The position numbers and the translations under genes are program-made. 64,000 nucleotides of DNA. Origin: CADEDV01 sp964437415 (lineage in GTDB: Bacteria > Bacteroidota > Bacteroidia > Chitinophagales > Chitinophagaceae). This document shows, piece by piece, positions 15,423 to 23,906 of this stretch. The DNA lies in the NCBI GenBank assembly GCA_964437415.1, contig CAYTGN010000013.1, positions 1 to 64,000 of the forward strand. The letters are read 5' to 3'. The notes below the pieces were generated by a model. It had not been told where the DNA came from and searched no databases. It was given only the letters and a program-made list of their open reading frames with translations. How positions within the stretch are numbered: the first letter of the stretch is position 1; every line of letters starts with the position of its first letter.

Positions 15423-16172
15423 ATGATAAGAGCAATTATCATTGACGACGAGCAACACAGCATTGAAACGCTGAAATGGAAACTCGAAAACTATTGTCCC
15501 GAAGTGGAAGTGCTGGCAGCATTTGACCAGCCCGCCAAGGGGGTGGAGTTTTTAAAACAAAATCCTCCCGACCTGTTGTTTCTTGACATTGAAATGCCGA
15601 TGCTCAATGGCTTTGATGTGCTGGAAGAACTGGGCAGAGATATTTCTTTTGATGTCATCTTCACAACAGCCTATGATAATTTTGGCATACAGGCGGTCAA
15701 ATTCAGTGCATTGGATTATTTGCTGAAACCGGTGCAGAATAAAGAACTGAAGGATGCTATAGAGAAGCACCAGAAAAAAGCACAACATAAAGTATCTTCT
15801 GAACAGATAGATGTGCTGCTCAGTAATGTGCAGGCAGAGAAAAAAGGCAAAGTGGGCAAAATTGCGCTGGCTTCCAAAGAAAGTATTGAGTTTGTGGATG
15901 CACCTGATATCATTTGTTGCGAAGCAAACAGCAATTATACTAACGTCTTTATGATAGAGAACAGGAAACGGGTTATTTCCCGGACACTCAAAGAATTTGA
16001 AGACATGCTGATCCCGCACCAGTTTTTCCGGCCGCATAATTCTTTTCTCATCAACCTGAACCGGGTAAAGGAATTTATCCGTGGTGATGGCGGTTTTTTG
16101 GTGATGGAAAACAAAATGAAGATTCCGGTTTCAAAAACAAAAAGGGAGGAGCTGCTGGAATTGCTGGCCTAA
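15423..16172 (+). CDS. LytTR family response regulator
   Basis: The 249 residues comprise an N-terminal receiver (IIDDE at 6-10, phospho-acceptor D55 in LLFLDIEMP, K near 108 in LLKPVQ) and a C-terminal LytTR DNA-binding domain (about 145-249, with ANSNYTNVF, SRTLKEFE, FFRPHNSFLINLNRVKEF and PVSKTKREEL). It is the expected partner of the propeller kinase upstream. LytTR proteins bind paired direct repeats; no clear site was found by eye. Confidence 0.93.
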   Translation: MIRAIIIDDEQHSIETLKWKLENYCPEVEVLAAFDQPAKGVEFLKQNPPDLLFLDIEMPMLNGFDVLEELGRDISFDVIFTTAYDNFGIQAVKFSALDYLLKPVQNKELKDAIEKHQKKAQHKVSSEQIDVLLSNVQAEKKGKVGKIALASKESIEFVDAPDIICCEANSNYTNVFMIENRKRVISRTLKEFEDMLIPHQFFRPHNSFLINLNRVKEFIRGDGGFLVMENKMKIPVSKTKREELLELLA

Positions 16173-16309
16173 AAAGAAGGACTTTCCAATTTTCCACTCA
16201 AAAAGCGGATAACCGGCTCAGTCAGTACCGCATTCTGATCAAATGCACCGCCGGGAATGAGGTTTTTTTTCAAATTTGTGAAAAGGCCTCTTCTGATTAA
16301 GCAGCACTT

Positions 16310-17194
16310 ATGTACTCACATGAAAAAATACGAACCAGGGATGGAAAAGAGATAGGACTTACAGTGTATGCGCCTGAACATCCGAATGGAAAAGTGATGA
16401 TCGTTGCCCCGACGGGAGATGTGACGCAGCATTTCTACAATCCGTTTGCTACCTGGTTTTGCCAGAAGGGTTTCAGCATGGTCACATTCGATTTCAGGGG
16501 TGTGGGCCGTTCAGCACCCGAATCATTAAAAGGATATAAAGCGAATATGCACCAGTGGGCTGTGCAGGATATTGATGCCGTCATTCTTTTTGTCAAAAAT
16601 AGGTTTCCAAAACAAGAGATCGTCTATGTTGGCCATTGTGTAGGCGGAGAAATTGTAGGATTGGCCCAGGCCAGTCAATACATAAATAAATTGGTGCTGG
16701 TGAACAGTGCTTTATCCTGCCGCAAACTATGGCCGCTTCGCTATAAGTTCAGAATAGTTACCATCAGTTTTTTTGTCAGGCTCATGAGCAGGTGGAAGGG
16801 ATATTTTCCCGGCAAAAAAGTGGGCTATTCCGAAAACCTGCCAAAAGGTGTGATGCTGGAATGGGCCAACTGGTGCAGCAGCAGCAATGGCCTGTTTGAT
16901 AAATTTCCTGATAACAACTACAGGAAACTGCAGGTGCCCATACTTGCTTTTAGTTTTTCTGATAACTGGAACACACCGCCAAAAGCAGTGCAGGAATTAC
17001 TTAACCGTTTTTCAAATGCATGTATCACCTGGCACCATCTGAAACCCTCCGATATCGGCCGCAAGAAGGTCGGGCATCATGGGTTCTTTTATTACAATGC
17101 AGAAATGCCGTTGTGGAAAATGCTTTTATCCTGGCTGAATGCAGACGAACGAAAACTGAAAGCAGAAGAACTGAACTCCTCAAAGAACGGATGA
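16310..17194 (+). CDS. Alpha/beta hydrolase with cysteine nucleophile
   Basis: This 294-residue cytoplasmic alpha/beta hydrolase resembles the COG4757-type predicted esterases. Strand and oxyanion region are seen at VMIVAPTGDVTQHFYNPFA (29-47), DFRGVGRS at 61-68 precedes the elbow, and the elbow itself is VGHCVGGE with C110 in place of the usual Ser. Later candidates for the triad are the Asp in FSDNW and the His in VGHHGFFY. The codon is TGT, so the Cys is unambiguous. A Cys nucleophile is known from dienelactone hydrolase; here it could alter or abolish esterase activity. It follows the LytTR regulator by 137 bases. The substrate is unknown. Confidence 0.8.
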   Translation: MYSHEKIRTRDGKEIGLTVYAPEHPNGKVMIVAPTGDVTQHFYNPFATWFCQKGFSMVTFDFRGVGRSAPESLKGYKANMHQWAVQDIDAVILFVKNRFPKQEIVYVGHCVGGEIVGLAQASQYINKLVLVNSALSCRKLWPLRYKFRIVTISFFVRLMSRWKGYFPGKKVGYSENLPKGVMLEWANWCSSSNGLFDKFPDNNYRKLQVPILAFSFSDNWNTPPKAVQELLNRFSNACITWHHLKPSDIGRKKVGHHGFFYYNAEMPLWKMLLSWLNADERKLKAEELNSSKNG

Positions 17195-17205
17195 GAATGT
17201 GATCA

Positions 17206-17820
17206 TCAATGTAGCCGTTTATATTTTTTCCATCCTTTCAGGTATAAAATCCCTTTATGTGTTTCAAAACGGGTGGGTATCTGCTGCCACTGTCCCCTGC
17301 CTGACGACCAGACCATAAAATGCAGGTGCGGCATAAAGGCATAGCCTGTTTTGCCACTCAGCCCGATCACCTGTCCTTTTTTTACTGTATCGCCAACATT
17401 CACCAATGCGCCATTGTGCTGCAGATGCCAGTAACCAGCCCTTGAGCCATCATCATGCTGAATGATAATATTGTTTCCTTCAGATCGGTATTTACGGTTC
17501 CATCCACCCTTTTTTCCATCTTCTTTCACCCTTGTCACCACACCCTCTCTTGCTGCGGTGATCTTTGTTCCCCTTTTCATTTTAAAATCGAGGGCGGCTC
17601 TTTCTTTATGGGAGAAAGGGCCAAAATATCCTTGTACCAACCTGTATTTTTTTCCCGGCTCAAAGGGAAGGGCATACACATAGCTGCTGTCATCTTTAAT
17701 GACACCTTTTTGCAATTGCTTTACCTCCTTGCGCAGGGGGTTGTTGCTGACAGAGCAGGCCGACAGGGAGCACAAAAGAATAAATACAATAATTTTCAAA
17801 GCCGGATCATTTGATGACAA
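17206..17820 (-). CDS. M23 family metallopeptidase, lipoprotein
   Basis: This 204-residue protein has a lipoprotein signal (IIVFILLCSLSAC, acceptor C22) and a LytM/M23 zinc endopeptidase domain. Zinc ligands are H71 and D78 (FSHKERAALD) and H167 in PHLHF, with H132 and H165 completing the active site, so all catalytic residues appear present. Such enzymes cut peptide cross-links or bridges in peptidoglycan. It ends 11 bases from the convergent hydrolase gene and diverges from purT. Confidence 0.88.
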   Translation of the reverse strand: MSSNDPALKIIVFILLCSLSACSVSNNPLRKEVKQLQKGVIKDDSSYVYALPFEPGKKYRLVQGYFGPFSHKERAALDFKMKRGTKITAAREGVVTRVKEDGKKGGWNRKYRSEGNNIIIQHDDGSRAGYWHLQHNGALVNVGDTVKKGQVIGLSGKTGYAFMPHLHFMVWSSGRGQWQQIPTRFETHKGILYLKGWKKYKRLH

Positions 17821-17942
17821 ACAATAAAACTACATTCATCTGTTGGAATTTCCGTCACCATCCTTGTAAAATATCACCGGTTGCGGGCTGCTCACTTTAT
17901 ATCAGCCGGGCTTTCTATTTTTACCAATCCAAACAATATATA

Positions 17943-19106
17943 ATGCGTAAGAAAATTTTGCTGCTGGGCAGCGGTGAACTGGGAAAAGAACTGGTGATCT
18001 CCCTGAAAAGACTGGGGCAAACAGTGATTGCAGCGGATAGTTATGCCGGGGCGCCGGCCATGCAGGTGGCCGACGGGTTTGAAGTGATTGATATGCTCAA
18101 TGGCGACCAACTGGATGAGATAGTAAGCAAACACAAACCCGATTTGATAGTTCCTGAAATTGAAGCAATAAGAACAGAACGTTTTTTTGAATATGAAAAA
18201 CAGAACATACAGGTTGTTCCAAGTGCAAAGGCCGCCAATTTCACCATGAACCGCAAGTTGATCCGCGACCTGGCAAGCAAAGAACTCGGGCTAAAGACAG
18301 CGAAATATTTTTATGCCACTACGTTTGATGAGTTTCAGAAAGCTGTCAGCGAAATCGGTTTTCCCTGTGTAGTGAAACCCCTGATGTCGTCCAGCGGTAA
18401 AGGACAAATGGTGTTGAAAAGGAAAGAGGATGAGCAATCCGTATGGGACTATGCCATTACCAACTCAAGAGGTGATATCAGGGAGGTGATCATTGAAGAA
18501 TTCATTTCGTTTCACACAGAGATCACTCTATTGACGGTCACACAAAAAAATGCTGTCACCTTATTCTGTCCGCCGATAGGCCATCGGCAGGAAAGAGGAG
18601 ACTACCAGGAAAGCTGGCAGCCGGTAGCCATCAGCGAAAGTGATTATGAAGATGCCTGCCGGATGGCACAGAAAGTAACAACGGCCCTGACCGGCGCCGG
18701 CATCTGGGGAGTTGAATTTTTTCTCACCGGTAATGGAGTTTATTTTTCCGAGTTAAGCCCCCGTCCGCATGACACGGGTATGGTGACATTGGCCGGCACA
18801 CAAAACCTTTCCGAATTTGAATTGCATGCAAGAGTCATACTGGGCCTGCCTGTTCCTGAAATAAAATTGGAAAGGGCCGGCGCCAGTGCTGTGGTGCTGG
18901 CAAACAAGACGGCGGACAACTTCACAATAACAGGACTGGAAGAGGCCCTGCAACAGGATAATACCGATGTCAGGGTTTTTGGCAAACCCTCCACAAGACC
19001 CTACAGGAGAATGGCTGTGGCATTGGCCCATGACAGCATTGATGCAGATGTTGATGAGTTAAGAAGAAAAGCAAAACAGGTTGCAGATACGATTTCAATT
19101 CAATAA
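17943..19106 (+). CDS. purT: Formate-dependent phosphoribosylglycinamide formyltransferase (GAR transformylase 2)
   Basis: PurT makes formyl-GAR from GAR, ATP and formate, a folate-independent third step of purine synthesis. The 387 residues, starting at MRKKILLLGSGELGKEL, match the E. coli length (about 392). ATP-grasp motifs are seen: VVPEIEAIRTE, VVKPLMSSSGKGQ, IIEEFI, GIWGVEFFLT and FSELSPRPHDTGMVTL. An upstream in-frame extension of 44 residues has no family likeness and overlaps the M23 gene, so it is left out. The cupin gene starts two bases after its stop. Confidence 0.95.
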   Translation: MRKKILLLGSGELGKELVISLKRLGQTVIAADSYAGAPAMQVADGFEVIDMLNGDQLDEIVSKHKPDLIVPEIEAIRTERFFEYEKQNIQVVPSAKAANFTMNRKLIRDLASKELGLKTAKYFYATTFDEFQKAVSEIGFPCVVKPLMSSSGKGQMVLKRKEDEQSVWDYAITNSRGDIREVIIEEFISFHTEITLLTVTQKNAVTLFCPPIGHRQERGDYQESWQPVAISESDYEDACRMAQKVTTALTGAGIWGVEFFLTGNGVYFSELSPRPHDTGMVTLAGTQNLSEFELHARVILGLPVPEIKLERAGASAVVLANKTADNFTITGLEEALQQDNTDVRVFGKPSTRPYRRMAVALAHDSIDADVDELRRKAKQVADTISIQ

Positions 19107-19108
19107 TT

Positions 19109-19468
19109 ATGGAAAAAGTAAACCTTGCTGAAAAATTCTCTCTTTTTTCTGATCACTGGAATCCTAAAGTGGTGGGAGAATTAAACGGCCAGTTGGTGAA
19201 GCTGGTAAAATTCAAAGGAGAATTTGTCTGGCATCATCATGACGATGAAGATGAATTGTTTTATGTGCTGAAAGGAAGTTTTGATATGCAGATGCGGGAT
19301 AAAACGATCACCATTAACGAAGGTGAATTTATCATTATACCCCGTGGTGTGGAGCACCGGCCAGTGGCAAAAGAAGAAGTAGAAGTGATGTTGTTTGAAC
19401 CGGCTGCTACACTGAACACAGGAAATGTGCTGGGGGAAAAAACAGTATTTGAACCGGGCAAATTATGA
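19109..19468 (+). CDS. Cupin domain protein
   Basis: This 119-residue single cupin has motif 1 WHHHDDEDELFYVLKGSF (metal-binding His and Glu present) and motif 2 EGEFIIIPRGVEHRP. It is typical of the small mannose-6-phosphate-isomerase-like cupins, which have varied roles and mostly unknown ligands. It begins two bases after purT and is probably translated from the same mRNA; whether it has any link to purine synthesis is not shown. Confidence 0.88.
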   Translation: MEKVNLAEKFSLFSDHWNPKVVGELNGQLVKLVKFKGEFVWHHHDDEDELFYVLKGSFDMQMRDKTITINEGEFIIIPRGVEHRPVAKEEVEVMLFEPAATLNTGNVLGEKTVFEPGKL

Positions 19469-19487
19469 ACAATGGAACTATATTTCG

Positions 19488-20009
19488 TTATACTTCTTCC
19501 ACCATCTTCTTCAAATTTCCCAACCCCTGTTCAAACTGGTGATTCAGGTTTTTAAGTATCATGGGTCCCATCAGGCTGGCGATGGGCCAGGGCAGGCCGC
19601 CACTGTTTTGCCATGTCACTTTGGTTTCATTGCCATCACCCCAGGGTTCAAACAGCCAGTTGTCTTTTGCCTTCGACTTCCAGGGTTTTATGAACTCCAG
19701 TTCAAAATGCACATGCTTATGATCCATGCTGAGCAGGGTCAAACTGCCCACACCCACCTTTTTTCCTTCCCAGGCATATTTATGCCCCGCTGTTTTTGGG
19801 GTGCCGCTGATGGTGCTTTTGGTAGTGGGATCAGATTGCTGCCAGGGGTTCCATTTACTGTAATGATTGAGATCGCCGATCTTATCCATCACTTCAGCCA
19901 CAGGTTTTTTAATGACAACTGATTTTTCAACATTATACACTTTTGGCAGCAGGGCCGATATAATGAGCAGCAATGCGATCAGGCCAAGAAAAATATAAAC
20001 AAAGATCAT
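19488..20009 (-). CDS. Membrane-anchored SRPBCC (START-like) protein
   Basis: The start is set at the ATG giving MIFVYIFLGLIALLLIISALL, an N-terminal membrane helix. The 115-codon upstream extension overlaps the arginase-fold gene on the other strand and is spurious. The remaining 150 residues match the polyketide-cyclase-2/SRPBCC fold (VEKSVVIKKPVAEVMDKIGD, HYSKWNPW, MGPMILKNLNHQFEQGLGNLKKMVE). The family holds hydrophobic ligands in a deep cavity. No ligand can be predicted. Confidence 0.85.
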   Translation of the reverse strand: MIFVYIFLGLIALLLIISALLPKVYNVEKSVVIKKPVAEVMDKIGDLNHYSKWNPWQQSDPTTKSTISGTPKTAGHKYAWEGKKVGVGSLTLLSMDHKHVHFELEFIKPWKSKAKDNWLFEPWGDGNETKVTWQNSGGLPWPIASLMGPMILKNLNHQFEQGLGNLKKMVEEV

Positions 20010-20136
20010 GTCAGTGGAGTTAAGACCGTTAAGGTAGTGAATAAAGCAACTGCGGGCAAACCGTCTGTCATGAAATGAGATTCCCGAAAATCTTCTGCCA
20101 TCAGCACGGTTAAGGGTTTCAACGTATCTTGCAGCT

Positions 20137-21273
20137 ATGTCTGACCACCTCAATATTGCCGACTTTCTTTCGCCACTGGACATTAGCGAAATTTCACAGG
20201 ATGAAGGATACAGGGACGGGCAGTTGGGCAAAACCATTGCCGTGTATGACGAAGAATTTCCCGACCTGGATGAGGCGCAGGTTGTTTTGCTGGGTTGCGG
20301 TGAACAAAGAGGCAGCGGCCTGATACATGGCCATAGCAATGCACCGGATGTCATCCGCCGGCATTTTTACAATTTATATTACTGGCACCAGGATATCCGC
20401 ATCGCCGACATCGGCAATATCAGGGCCGGGTCTTTATTTACTGATTCTTATGCTGCCTTAAAGACGGTGGTGCATGAACTGATCAATGATGGCAAAACGG
20501 TCATCATCCTCGGCGGTTCGCATGACCTCACGCTGTCACAATACCATGCTTATGCGGAAAACAAAAGAGCCATTGAGGCCAGTTGTGTGGATGCATTGGT
20601 TGACCTGAACCTTGACTCCCCTTTTCGCCATGAAAATTTCCTGATGGAAATGCTCACCGGCGAGCCGAACTATATCCGTCATTACAATCATATCGGTTTT
20701 CAAAGCTATTTTGTTCATCCGCGGATGCTGGAAACAATGGATAAGCTGCGATTCGACTGCTACCGGGTGGGCCATGTGAAAGAAAGTATAGATGAAATGG
20801 AACCTGTGATCCGCAACAGCCATCTTTTTTCTTTTGATATTGCTGCGATTGCCCATGCATATGCACCGGCCAACAGTATTTCTCCCAATGGCTTCAACGG
20901 CGAAGAAGCCTGTGTGCTGATGCGCTATGCCGGCATGAGCCCCAATGTAACCAGCATTGGTGTCTATGGATACGATGTGCAGCACGATAAAGATGAACTG
21001 ACTGCCAAACAGATCAGTCATATGCTCTGGTATGTGCTGGATGGGCGCAGCCGCGGAAGAAGAGAGGCGGCACTGGACGAAAAAGATTCCTTCAACGAAT
21101 ACCACACGGCTTTTGCAGAAGTGGAGACCACTTTTTTGCAGAGTAAAAAAACCGGCCGCTGGTGGATGCAACTGCCCGATAAAAGTTTTATCGCCTGCAG
21201 CTATAAAGATTATTTACTGGCCAGCAGCAACGAAATACCGGAAAGATGGCTGCGGGCACAGGAGAGAAGTTAG
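20137..21273 (+). CDS. Arginase-fold (formimidoylglutamase-like) protein with degenerate metal site
   Basis: The 378 residues align with the ureohydrolase family as annotated in Bacteroidota (formimidoylglutamase-like): VVLLGCGEQRGSG, SNAPDVIRRHFYNLY, IADIGNI, VIILGGSHDLTLSQYHAY, SFDIAAIAHAYAP and SPNGFNGEEACVLMRYAG. Of six usual di-manganese ligands, H129, D156, D160 and D234 are kept, but the DAHxD His is N158 and the SFDxD Asp is A236. It may therefore bind one metal or none and may not be a ureohydrolase at all. No hut genes are nearby. Fold call good, activity doubtful. Confidence 0.75.
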   Translation: MSDHLNIADFLSPLDISEISQDEGYRDGQLGKTIAVYDEEFPDLDEAQVVLLGCGEQRGSGLIHGHSNAPDVIRRHFYNLYYWHQDIRIADIGNIRAGSLFTDSYAALKTVVHELINDGKTVIILGGSHDLTLSQYHAYAENKRAIEASCVDALVDLNLDSPFRHENFLMEMLTGEPNYIRHYNHIGFQSYFVHPRMLETMDKLRFDCYRVGHVKESIDEMEPVIRNSHLFSFDIAAIAHAYAPANSISPNGFNGEEACVLMRYAGMSPNVTSIGVYGYDVQHDKDELTAKQISHMLWYVLDGRSRGRREAALDEKDSFNEYHTAFAEVETTFLQSKKTGRWWMQLPDKSFIACSYKDYLLASSNEIPERWLRAQERS

Positions 21274-21365
21274 GAAAATTAGGAATTAGAAATAAGAAAC
21301 GAAAAATGAGAAAATGAAGCCGCTGCTTTTACTTTCTCATTCCTTATTCTTTATTTCTCATTAAA
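21274..21365. repeat. Intergenic imperfect inverted repeat
   Basis: Between two plus-strand genes, the A-rich arm GAAATAAGAAACGAAAAATG is mirrored by a T-rich arm ending CTTTATTTCTCATTAA; AATGAGAAA and TTTCTCATT form a perfect inner pair. The arms flank GAAGCCGCTGC. It could fold as a long imperfect hairpin. It resembles the purine/pyrimidine repeat filler seen elsewhere in the window. Confidence 0.5.
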
Positions 21366-21374
21366 ACAATAATA

Positions 21375-22421
21375 ATGGCATCTGTTATTCGCACCGGCAT
21401 ATGCTCTTACGGAATGAGCGGAAAATTGTTTCATGCTCCTTTCATCGAAGCCCACCCGGGTTATGAACTGACAGGCATTGTGGAGCGGAACAACAACGAT
21501 TCAAGAGAACGATACCCCAACAGCAAACTGTATCGCTCGGCAGAAGAACTGATCGCTGATGAAAGCATCCAGCTTGTGGTCGTCAACACTCCCACTCACC
21601 TGCACTATGAACAGGCAAAAGCAGTATTGAATGCGGGCAAGCACTTAGTGATAGAAAAACCTTTTACCGTTACTGTGAAAGAAGCAGAAGAATTAACCGC
21701 ACTCGCAGAAAAGAAGGGTTTGTTTGTGAGTGTGTACCAGAACCGCCGCTATGATGGTGATTACCGGGCGGTGAAAGAAGTGCTGCAAAGAGAATGGCTG
21801 GGAGAATTGCGGGAAGTGGAAATAAGATATGACCGTTACCGCCCCAATTTTGGTGGTAAACTGCACAAGGAAGGTTATATGCCCGGTGCTGGTATACTTT
21901 ATGACCTGTCGCCGCATTTGGTGGACCAGGCCATCCAGTTGTTTGGTTTTCCAGATGCATTGTTTGCCGATATATGGAAAATGCGGGATGATGTGCAGGC
22001 TAGAGATTACTTCGAAATGCTTTTTTATTATGACAAATTAAGAGTAAGGCTAAAGGCCACCTGCATTGCCCGTGAAACCACCTATGCCTATATGCTGCAC
22101 GGCATGAAAGGAAGTTTTTTGCAGCAGCGGTCCGATATGCAGGAGCAGCAATTGCTGGAAGGGGTGAAACCTTCGCTGGAAAGCTGGTGTGCAGCGCCAT
22201 CATCACCGGATGGATTATTGCACACAGAGATAAACGGCGAGGTAATAAGGAAAGAAACAACTTCATCACCCGGCAACTACATGGGTTATTATGATGATGT
22301 GTATAAGGCGCTGACCGGCCAGGGCCCCAATCCTGTTCCCGCTGCCGATGGTATTAAGAATATGCGGATCATTGATGCGGCGCTACAAAGTGTGGCGGAG
22401 AAAAGGTTGGTATCACCCTGA
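21375..22421 (+). CDS. Gfo/Idh/MocA family oxidoreductase
   Basis: This 348-residue NAD(P)-dependent dehydrogenase has an N-terminal Rossmann fold (TGICSYGMSGKLFHAPFIEAH in place of the usual GxGxxG) and VVVNTPTHLHYEQAKAVLNAGKHLVIEKPFT, the EKP signature with the catalytic Lys near 96. The C-terminal alpha/beta domain includes AGILYDLSPHLVDQAIQLFG. Members oxidise sugars, inositols or related alcohols. The substrate is unknown. Its end lies just before dacB and there is no obvious pathway partner. Confidence 0.9.
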   Translation: MASVIRTGICSYGMSGKLFHAPFIEAHPGYELTGIVERNNNDSRERYPNSKLYRSAEELIADESIQLVVVNTPTHLHYEQAKAVLNAGKHLVIEKPFTVTVKEAEELTALAEKKGLFVSVYQNRRYDGDYRAVKEVLQREWLGELREVEIRYDRYRPNFGGKLHKEGYMPGAGILYDLSPHLVDQAIQLFGFPDALFADIWKMRDDVQARDYFEMLFYYDKLRVRLKATCIARETTYAYMLHGMKGSFLQQRSDMQEQQLLEGVKPSLESWCAAPSSPDGLLHTEINGEVIRKETTSSPGNYMGYYDDVYKALTGQGPNPVPAADGIKNMRIIDAALQSVAEKRLVSP

Positions 22422-22464
22422 GCTTGCCGAAAAGAAAAATCAAAAACTAAATAATCAATATGTA

Positions 22465-23838
22465 ATGTTCAATTATCAGCGTCATGCAGCGTACTTCGTA
22501 CTTCTCACTTCGTATTTACTCCTTTCCTGTTCAGTTCAGCAACAAATCGGGAAATCGGCAAAAGCGGATGTGATAACAGCAGCTCCGTTGCAGGCCGCCC
22601 ATGTAGGCATCAGCATTTATGAACCCGCCACAGGCAAATACTGGTACAATTACCAGGGCGATAAATATTTTGTGCCCGCCAGTAATACAAAAATTCCTAC
22701 TTGCTATGCAGCAATGAAGTATTTGGGGGATAGTTTGGTGGGGTTGAGGTATAAAATTGTAAGCGATTCTTTAATTAAGATTAAATCGTCAGGTGATCCA
22801 AGCTTTTTGGCGCCAGGTTTTACAACTCATCCGGTTTATTCTTTTCTCAAAAAATATAAATTTATTTTGTTTACCGGTGATTTATTTGAGGATGATTTTT
22901 TGGGTACTGGATGGACATGGAATGACTATAAAGAGTATTATTCTGCTCAGAGGAATGACTTTCCGATTTATGCAAATACAGCCAGGTTTAATTGGGAGTC
23001 GAAGGATAGTATAAGTACACTTCCTTCTGTATTTGGAAAAAGCATCGCTGTTATGGAGCAGCTAACAAATGGATTTGAAATTGTCAAACCCTGGGAAGAA
23101 AACAAGTTCCTCTTTTTAAAAGGGAATACAAAAAGCAAGCAGGTTCCATTTAGACCGGATATACTTACCATACAATCCTTATTGCAGGATACTTTAAAAA
23201 ACTTTGTAAGCAGAGATTTTGATAAAGAGGGATATGCTCAGTCACCAGAGTATACCTTTTTTAAAGGAGACAAATCTATCGCAGTGCCTAATAAGACGGT
23301 TAAATCGGAGTTTTCAATTGTATATTCCCAACCCACCGACTCTCTTCTCAAACCCATGATGCACCGCAGCGATAATTTTTTTGCGGAACAATCGCTACTG
23401 ATGGTGAGCAATGAGCTACTCGGTGTGATGAACGATGCAAAAATTATTGATACCATTCTTAAAACCGACTTCAAAGACCTGCCGCAAAAACCCCGATGGG
23501 CCGACGGTAGCGGTCTCAGCCGTTATAATCTGTTTACCCCGCAAAGCATGGTTGCTATCTTAGACAAGATGCGGAAGGAATTCCCGATGGAAAGAATCAA
23601 AGAAATTTTTCCCACCGGTGGCGAAGGTACCATCAGCAGTTATTACCGGGCTGACAGCGGTTATATCTATGCCAAAACAGGGACACTCAGCGGCGTGGTG
23701 GCTTTAAGCGGATACTTGTACACCAAAAAAGGAAAGCTGCTGATTTTTTCAACACTAATAAATAATCATCAGGCCAGCGCCACCGATGTAAGAAGGGCGG
23801 TTGAAAAATTTCTGCAAGGAATAAGAAACCGTTATTAA
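22465..23838 (+). CDS. dacB: D-alanyl-D-alanine carboxypeptidase/endopeptidase, PBP4 family (S13)
   Basis: This is a 457-residue lipoprotein (signal ...LLTSYLLLSC) with the three penicillin-binding motifs: SNTK (SxxK) in FVPASNTKIPTCYAAM, SDN (SxN) in HRSDNFFAEQ, and KTG in AKTGTLSGVVAL. It trims or cuts peptidoglycan cross-links in the periplasm. The longer upstream frame overlaps the oxidoreductase gene and lacks likeness. The signal peptide is encoded by a CGTACTTCGTACTTC-type repeat. The region 22740-23040 is about 33-35 percent GC by eye, against 45-58 percent further 3', so the central inserted domain may have come by recombination. Confidence 0.9.
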   Translation: MFNYQRHAAYFVLLTSYLLLSCSVQQQIGKSAKADVITAAPLQAAHVGISIYEPATGKYWYNYQGDKYFVPASNTKIPTCYAAMKYLGDSLVGLRYKIVSDSLIKIKSSGDPSFLAPGFTTHPVYSFLKKYKFILFTGDLFEDDFLGTGWTWNDYKEYYSAQRNDFPIYANTARFNWESKDSISTLPSVFGKSIAVMEQLTNGFEIVKPWEENKFLFLKGNTKSKQVPFRPDILTIQSLLQDTLKNFVSRDFDKEGYAQSPEYTFFKGDKSIAVPNKTVKSEFSIVYSQPTDSLLKPMMHRSDNFFAEQSLLMVSNELLGVMNDAKIIDTILKTDFKDLPQKPRWADGSGLSRYNLFTPQSMVAILDKMRKEFPMERIKEIFPTGGEGTISSYYRADSGYIYAKTGTLSGVVALSGYLYTKKGKLLIFSTLINNHQASATDVRRAVEKFLQGIRNRY

Positions 23839-23846
23839 TTTTTCTT

Positions 23847-23869
23847 GCAAAGCCTCAGACCGGCTTTGC
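23847..23869. terminator. Hairpin between convergent dacB and mutL
   Basis: A perfect 8-base stem GCAAAGCC / GGCTTTGC has a 7-base loop, centred in the 68-base convergent gap. The tail is not a clean T-run on either strand, so it may be a weak bidirectional terminator or part of a dispersed GCGTCTTTGCG-type repeat. Confidence 0.45.
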
Positions 23870-23906
23870 GTCTTGAATATTAATCTTAGCGTCTTTGCGT
23901 GAAATA

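Noticed and set aside
17811..17942. 44-codon N-terminal extension of purT
   Set aside because: It has no PurT likeness, overlaps the divergent M23 gene start, and MRKKILLLGSGELG is the standard PurT beginning.
20010..20354. Upstream extension of the SRPBCC gene
   Set aside because: It would overlap the arginase-fold gene on the opposite strand by over 200 bases and places the membrane helix in the middle of the protein; the ATG at 20009 is a better start.
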